Position numbers and translations under genes: made by a program
Assembly (NCBI RefSeq): GCF_000499845.2
Contig: NC_023756.2
Location: 3,901,306 to 3,965,305, forward strand
Length of the DNA stretch: 64,000 nt
Direction: 5' to 3'
Source of the DNA: Phaseolus vulgaris
Lineage: Eukaryota > Streptophyta > Magnoliopsida > Fabales > Fabaceae
Notes under the pieces: generated by a model
The model's database searches: none
Told to the model about the DNA's origin: nothing
The model's input: only the letters and a program-made list of their open reading frames with translations
Shown: positions 58,031-64,000 of the stretch, one piece after another
How the letters are laid out: the number at the start of each line of letters is the position of its first letter
Numbering within the stretch: the first letter of the stretch is position 1

Positions 58031-60144
58031 AAACTAGTTCTATGTGAAGTGAAGATTTAAGGCTGGAAAAAAATGGTTTTCCTTATTGATAACTAGACCC
58101 TTTTTCATGAATATTTTTCTCTTGAGCATTGAAAAGAGTAAAAATGCTGCAGACTAATTTCTCTTAAACTGTGATGTTTTTCCTTGGCAGATTGGAATTC
58201 AATCTTCACATGAAATTTGGTTGAGCACAGTGCTGTTTGCTCATGGCTGAAATTGTGCTCAGCAACAGCTTCTAAGTCCCATTTTGAATCATTCCATTAT
58301 GCTTCATGTTGCTGTCTCAACTCATGCCAGCATTTTCCACTGATTATAAACATTGCCAACAATTTTTTAATAAATCAAATCAAAGGTGGTTTTACTTAGA
58401 ATTCATGTGTAGATTTCTGACCTTGGCGTTCAATACTTAACACTTCTTAAGAATCATTTTGATTTAGTAGCATTTTCCAATGTCAGATTCATTTGAGCAC
58501 AATTTTTGTGTTCCACTTTTTCTAGGCCACACACTTTCTGTCAAACATAGACAACATCTTTATATTTTGTTGTCAAACATGAACAAAGTCCTTGTTTTAT
58601 ACTGATGAATTTAGTTATCTAACTACAACAATGAACTGAAATCAGAAAATTAAAATTGTAGAAAAAATGAAATAAGATTATGAATCAATAATTGAAGAAG
58701 GTAAAAAGTACATATAACCTATTTTTCACTCAACACATTTCACCTAAAACCAAATTATGACAACTTTTAACATGACAGTGACTGCAGACCACATTAAATA
58801 GCATTAAATATATTTTCTGTTATTTTTCTATAATACGAAATTGACCGTATACATATTTATATAAATTTGAGATTTTACTTCATTTCATTTAACACATTGA
58901 AATTTGTTATAATGGTCATTAATCTCTGAAATCAAAATAACGAATTTTGAAGAAAAAAAATTAACAATCATTTATATTTTATAATCATATGAAAATTAAT
59001 TTCGTGTTATATTAAAAAATATATATTTAATCCTTAATTATAATATTTTCTTTCATCTTCTTACAGAAGAGACATAACTTGTTAAAAAAATTTCTTGTCA
59101 TATAAAAAGAATTAATTTCAAGCCCAATAACTGTTCTTTTCAGTTAGTGATGAGATTGAATCAAGTATTGAAAATATATAAAAGACATAACATGCAACTA
59201 TTTTGTGATTAAAAAAATATATTGAAGGTGATTCAATTTGGTTTTGATCTATTTTGAAAATTCAAACTACAAACCAAATCGAACCAAATCCAAATCAATA
59301 AAAAAGTTTTCAGATTTTCTTTTACTCTCGATTATTTAAATAAATTTTCACTTTTTTTAAAAAAAAATTGGTTCTTTGTACCCATACTTTCTGCATAACA
59401 AAATTAAATTAAGACATTATTATATTTCAATTACTATTTATTGAACTCAAACAGAGATTAATAATTAACGGTATTTTATGAAGAAATAATTAATATAAGA
59501 TAGTTAGATCAATTCTTATAAAAGAGATGAACCCAAATTTCTAATTTTTTTTGTTCATAGAAATAAAATACATGTTAGAGGGTTTACAACTCACTCCATT
59601 CAACAGACCCCCAAATTTCTAATTTTGATCTTATAAAAAGGTTCCAAATGAGTACATAAATTACATGGTAACAAAGTAAAATAACTTTACATGGAAAACT
59701 AATAACAAATATAAAAAAATGGGATAATTTAGTTGAATTCTGTAATAATAACCACTTTAAAAATCCTATCACTGATTCACTAACTGTGTAAAACTATGAT
59801 GAACACTGTCAATGCTAAGCCAATAAACTCATAATCAATTACAAAATTATCATTGGGGCTAGTAAATGTTGTTCACTTTGTATAAAACTGTAGTTGTATA
59901 AGTTAACAGTGTTTATTAATCCTAAATTTGCCCTGTTTCTATCTTTTATCCATTCAAATGGAGCATGTTCTTCCATTGTGTACTTAAATAATCCAATTTA
60001 AAGGAAAATATAAGATATATAACCACAGATTCATACCTTTCTACAAAAAATATTCTGCATGATTTGCTCATATAATGCCATTTCACTCTTTCTTTCAGTA
60101 GCTTAATGGACATAAACTAATTACAAAATATCAATTATTTTTTC
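58031..60144. other. Convergent intergenic region
   Basis: This lies between the EDL3-like stop and the stop of the minus-strand 159-residue gene. The first few hundred bases may still be transcribed 3' UTR. The rest is AT-rich with no recognisable gene or repeat. Confidence 0.5.
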
Positions 60145-63100
60145 CTACTCAGTCTCCTCATCTTCCTCTGCTCCAAAATCCAACCCAGATATTTTCATCT
60201 TTCCTATGTTAACTGCATTTATTCAAACATCAAATAAAACACTGAGCATTCAAGGGATGAGGAATTGGTCCAGATATATAATATAATTCATTGAACAAAC
60301 TAAACTGAGTGTGATCTTTGTGCTTAAGCTCATGCATGTATAACACTTCTCAATATCAAAATGGTAGTTTGATGGTCCAAAAGAATGCAAGATTCTTTGT
60401 GAAAGAGAAAAAAAGAGTCTCATGCAAGTACATGCCGTGCATGATAATCAAAATATCATAATAATCAAATACAGCAGAATCTAGAACACGCCACAGGCTC
60501 ACATCTTCAGGTTTAATCAATTAATAATAAAAGAAAGTATAAGAAATATGACACTGGTTTCTTTTAGCAAAGTGTAATTCCAAGAGGAATGCCTCAGGGT
60601 TTGGTGCAGGTTGCATAGCATAATCAAATCCTGGTTTCTTCATTAAGCTTTCACTTCTTCCATTCAAAATGCATGAAAAGGTATACAGGCACAACAGGGA
60701 AATAGCGAAGAAAAGACCTAAATTCTCAAAGATCTCACAATTGTGTAATGAGAGTAACACTATCATCCAAGACTAGGAACAATTTAGAAGAACTGCGAGA
60801 GTACTCTTTTGCACACCTTTCCGTTGTTCCGCTGTTTAATTTTTTTTTTCTTTTTGAGAAGATCAAAAGGAATTATTCTTCAGAAGATAAGATTAAAAAC
60901 AATAAAACAACAAAAGCCTTATCCTACTAAGAGAGGTTGACTACACGAACCACATGACACCATTGGGCTTGGTAAATGAGATGATAACATTAAAAAATGC
61001 AGACGGAAGCAAAGCATGGAAAAAAATATTGAAGGTAGAAGCTATGGAAGTAAATTGTGTCACATTCACTTACCAACAGCATCCAGCCCGGCTAATTTTG
61101 GCAGGAATTTCCTGATGTGATCTTCTGCTGCTTTATCAGCTTTCAGTGTCTCACACTCGAACGAAACAACGATCCTTTTCTTCCCATCCTTTTGTTCCAC
61201 CAAACCTGTGATATCCTTACCCCAACTGCTCAAAGGTGGCAAACAATAAGTTGAATATGCCAGCAATCATGTTGTTTGTTATCATAAAAAATTTAAAGTG
61301 AAGAAAAATGTAAATGAGTGAGAACTTCAATCTGTGATAAGAAATTCAAATCATGCTCTGAAAGAGAAACTAACCAGCCAACAGAAGACAAGGAATCAAG
61401 ATAAATAGAGAAATTTCATATAACACTGACAATTACTGATAATTATTCATGTAAATACAGGTTGAAATACAAAAGGTGGTTTCATTCATTTGGACTTTTA
61501 GTCTCTTAGGGACCAATAATTTAATAATTGCAAAATACAATGAAAAATCCTTCACAGCAAATAGGGGAAAATAACTTGATGAGTAGAAACCATAAGGACT
61601 AAAAAAACCCAAATGAGTGGGAAATACAGTGACTAAAATCCAATTTGTGTGACTAATAGTTCAATCTAAAATATGTATCCCAAAGTACACCAATTAAGTG
61701 TTTTGTACAAAAAAGGAAATACTCTTTACAAGGACCATAGGAAAACTAGATAATGACTTGTGGATTATCTCATTATGTGTCTCTCATAAGCTGCTCTGTT
61801 CCATTGGCATGTTAAACAGCAACAAGCTCTATTTGTCTATAATCATTATAGTTAAATACTGGTAGAATGCAATGAGAAAGATTGACTTTATTTATTTGAC
61901 TATAGTCCAAATGTTATAACTTATATCTAAGCACTTGCCTGATTATAGAAATGCAGTTTCCTCTAAATAACATTATTCTCACTGTTTAACTTGAAAGTTA
62001 TACAGACTAAAAATCAACTAAAATTAGAACACAAAATCATAAAGCCTAGGTGAGCACTCAAAAAGAAATTATACGTGAAAACACTGCTTTACCCATGAAT
62101 ATGATCAATGCTGTGGAACCGTGCAGCATCATGGCCTTTGCACTCCACGACAGTAGCTTGCTCTTTCTTTGTCTATTTCATGAAAACCAAATGTAAATAA
62201 AGTATACAAGGGAAGGAAAAGATAAACAAGACAAAGAGCACAATAACTACATTGAAATCTGTGATCGTGAGTTTGATGAGGCGATAATCCTCACCCCTAC
62301 TGCATTCCCTTTCACATTCCAATTCTTTCATGTAAAAAAGAACATGTACAAGTAATTACTACATGGATACAATAGAGTATAACAAAAAGTCGTATAAAAG
62401 AGACAGCTCACATATAGGACCATGAGCAAGCATTAAAAAAAGTTATATAAGAAATGATGCACTAAAGGATATTTACTACTATTGCAAGCTGGTAGTAATA
62501 ACTACAATCTTTAGCTGAAAGGCTAGCAAGAAGTTAAAATTAGTTTATGAATTTAATTTAATTAATTTTAAGTCAAATAATATGAAAACCTATGGGCCAT
62601 TTACTTCAATACCTTGTACAAAGTATGAACATAAAGGAGCCCTTAAAATTAAAAAAAAAACAATATATATGATTCTGATTCAGTTTGCTTACACTGACCA
62701 TGAAGCAAAAATACAGAAATAGGAAAATGGTGCTGCACAAACCAGCTACCCCTTAATACCTAAAGTCCATTCCAAGGGAATAATTCTCATGTGACAAACT
62801 TTCACTCTATAATCATTTTATGCTTATATGTTTGACTCTAGTTTCAATCCCTACAAGAGCATACAGGACATTAAGTTTGTTAGGAATTCAAACTTCAGCA
62901 GCACAGTAACAACATGGACCAATGTGCACTAATAAAAGCTTATAAAGATCAAAACTTAACTTTTTTTTCATAGAGGAAGTGATCCTAAATGAATGTCACA
63001 TGTAGGACTAAATAATTATTTTAACCTAATCTTTGGAGAGAAGAGAAGGGAATTTTTTTTATGTTTGTAGAAAACATATATTAGTCAAACAAAGAAAACA

Positions 63101-63224
63101 TGCATATGTATGATATACCAGTGCCAGAAAGGCCATAGCAAGTAGAATGAGGAAGTTGGATGAAGTGTCCTGAGATAGAGCCACACGGCAACAATGCTAT
63201 TGAAGCTACTCCTTCCATCATCAT
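60145..63224 (-). CDS. Conserved plant protein of unknown function, 159 aa
   Basis: Five exons in transcript order, 63119-63224, 62251-62324, 62093-62172, 61074-61225 and 60145-60212, join with consistent phases and normal GT-AG ends to give 159 residues. The start is MMMEGVASIALLP; the third Met (63218) is equally plausible. Landmarks are FIQLPHSTCYGLSGTELECE, then DYRLIKLTITDFN, VVECKGHDAARFHSIDHIHG, VVSFECETLKADKAAEDHI, FLPKLAGLDAVVNIGKMKIS and an acidic tail EEDEETE. There is no signal peptide or membrane span. Six cysteines and several histidines (GHDAARFHSIDHIHG) could bind metal, but no known motif is met. The exon structure and lack of stops argue for a real gene. I believe homologues exist in other plants but cannot name a family. 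Confidence 0.85.
60900..60985 (-). mobile_element. LINE 3' tail fragment in intron 4 of the unknown gene
   Basis: On the minus strand it reads CCAAGCCCAATGGTGTCATG, GTAGTCAACCTCTCTTAG, then TAGGATAAGGCTTTTGTTG with a TTG/TTTTA tail. This is the same 3' block as the LINE copies at 14.6 and 28.1 kb, so it is a very short 5'-truncated insertion. Confidence 0.6.
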
Positions 63225-63600
63225 CAACTCTTCCACGTTCCCCTCTTCGTTCTCTTCTGCCGGAAAATCTGACCCAAAAGGAAAAAAACAAACAAAATGA
63301 AAATGGATAGTGATGGGAAAGCAAATTGAAACATAAAGTTTCAATTTTTAACACTACAATCGCAGGATGAATGGAAAAAAAAAACCCTACCCATTTGTTT
63401 GTGAGAGAGAGAATGACGAGCTGTTTGGTTCTGCTACACAACAAACTGCAAAAGGAAGAAAAACACTGAAACGGAGAGAAAAAGAAGAAGAAGAAGATGA
63501 AAACGTTAATGGCGGTAGCGGCAACAAAGAGTGTACTTCGCCTTCCTTTTTCACCTTTCCATTTTATTTGAATTAGTTAAATGGTATTTTGTTTATCTCA
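63225..63600 (-). other. 5' leader region of the unknown 159-aa gene
   Basis: On the minus strand the frame stays open upstream of the ATG through DFPAEENEEGNVEEL to a GGGTCAG (63273-63279) that could be a splice acceptor, so the leader may contain a short intron. A pyrimidine-rich stretch (63470-63510 on the complement) may mark the transcription start area. Confidence 0.4.
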
Positions 63601-63779
63601 TTTTTAATACCAGATAAAAAGTAAATATCAATCATACACATAAAATTTTAATATAAATAAAATCATATATAAAATATTGATTATCATTAATTTTTATTTC
63701 AAAAGTATGATTTTTTTCTTTAAAAATATCAAAAATAAAATAAGGACGGTATTTCATAAGTGAATTGTCGAGTTAAATA

Positions 63780-63863
63780 GACTTGATCAATACGAATTAA
63801 CGAATTCAAAAAGACTGTTAATCTAAGCTAGCCCGCTGAACCCACCCCGTTTTGCAATCCCTA
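63780..63863. mobile_element. Probable terminal piece of a hAT-like element
   Basis: Read on the minus strand from 63863 it begins TAGGGATTGCAAAACGGGGT, then GGGTTCAGCGGGC. The form TAGGGATGGCAAAACGGG is a familiar plant hAT terminus. Its GC content stands out from the AT-rich surroundings. The opposite end was not found, so it may be truncated. Confidence 0.45.
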
Positions 63864-64000
63864 GTCATACCTTATTCAGAAGGAATAATGTTGTGACATT
63901 GTTTGAATGTGACCAAAGACATTTATTATCCTATGTGAATGATTAAGGGTATTTGACACATTCAAGGTGTATTTAGGTAAGAATTGAAGAACATGAGATT

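Noticed and set aside
1..64000. tRNA, rRNA, CRISPR arrays or organellar DNA insertions
   Set aside because: I looked for tRNA B-box-like GGTTCGAATCC words, regularly spaced direct repeats with unique spacers, and conserved rRNA or chloroplast segments, and found none. The tandem arrays here lack the spacer pattern of CRISPR.

Overview
The window is plant nuclear DNA. The genes have short exons and long AT-rich introns, and intergenic DNA is AT-rich and full of decayed transposons. Several repeats resemble elements I know from soybean and common bean relatives, so a legume (Phaseoleae) is my best guess, by inference. I saw no bacterial operons, CRISPR arrays, tRNA genes or rRNA genes.

Nine protein-coding genes can be supported, most with exon joins checked codon by codon. 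(1) Plastid chorismate mutase, minus strand, 5' part only (383-1489). (2) Saccharopine dehydrogenase-like oxidoreductase (4802-6779, +). (3) The U-box ubiquitin conjugation factor E4 PUB1/UFD2, 16 exons (8053-17472, -). (4) A membrane RING-type E3 (22626-23423, +). (5) A plastid-targeted DUF4336 protein, 6 exons (26439-31375, +). (6) A calmodulin-binding-domain protein (42390-44171, +). (7) The DEAD-box helicase LOS4/RH38, 7 exons (46790-51767, +). (8) An EID1-like F-box protein, EDL3 type (57199-57945, +). (9) A 159-residue protein of unknown function, 5 exons (60145-63224, -).

The gene-poor stretches are about 1.5-4.8, 17.7-20.5, 23.4-26.3, 31.4-40.9 and 51.8-55.7 kb. They hold microsatellites, short tandem arrays, a gag-like coiled-coil relic, a candidate Copia solo LTR and several inverted-repeat elements. 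Introns carry clearer insertions: a decayed LINE reverse transcriptase in PUB1 intron 2, a retroelement gag-like relic in DUF4336 intron 5, and an exactly 1000-bp hAT-type element with a perfect 8-bp target duplication in LOS4 intron 2.

The genes do not form one pathway. Three encode ubiquitin-system factors (U-box, RING, F-box), but nothing in the sequence ties them together functionally. I found no convincing new biological system. The most distinctive items are the higher-order tandem array at 19.2-19.55 kb, the hAT element, three LINE 3' tails that all point the same way, the GC-AG intron in PUB1 and the unknown 159-residue protein.
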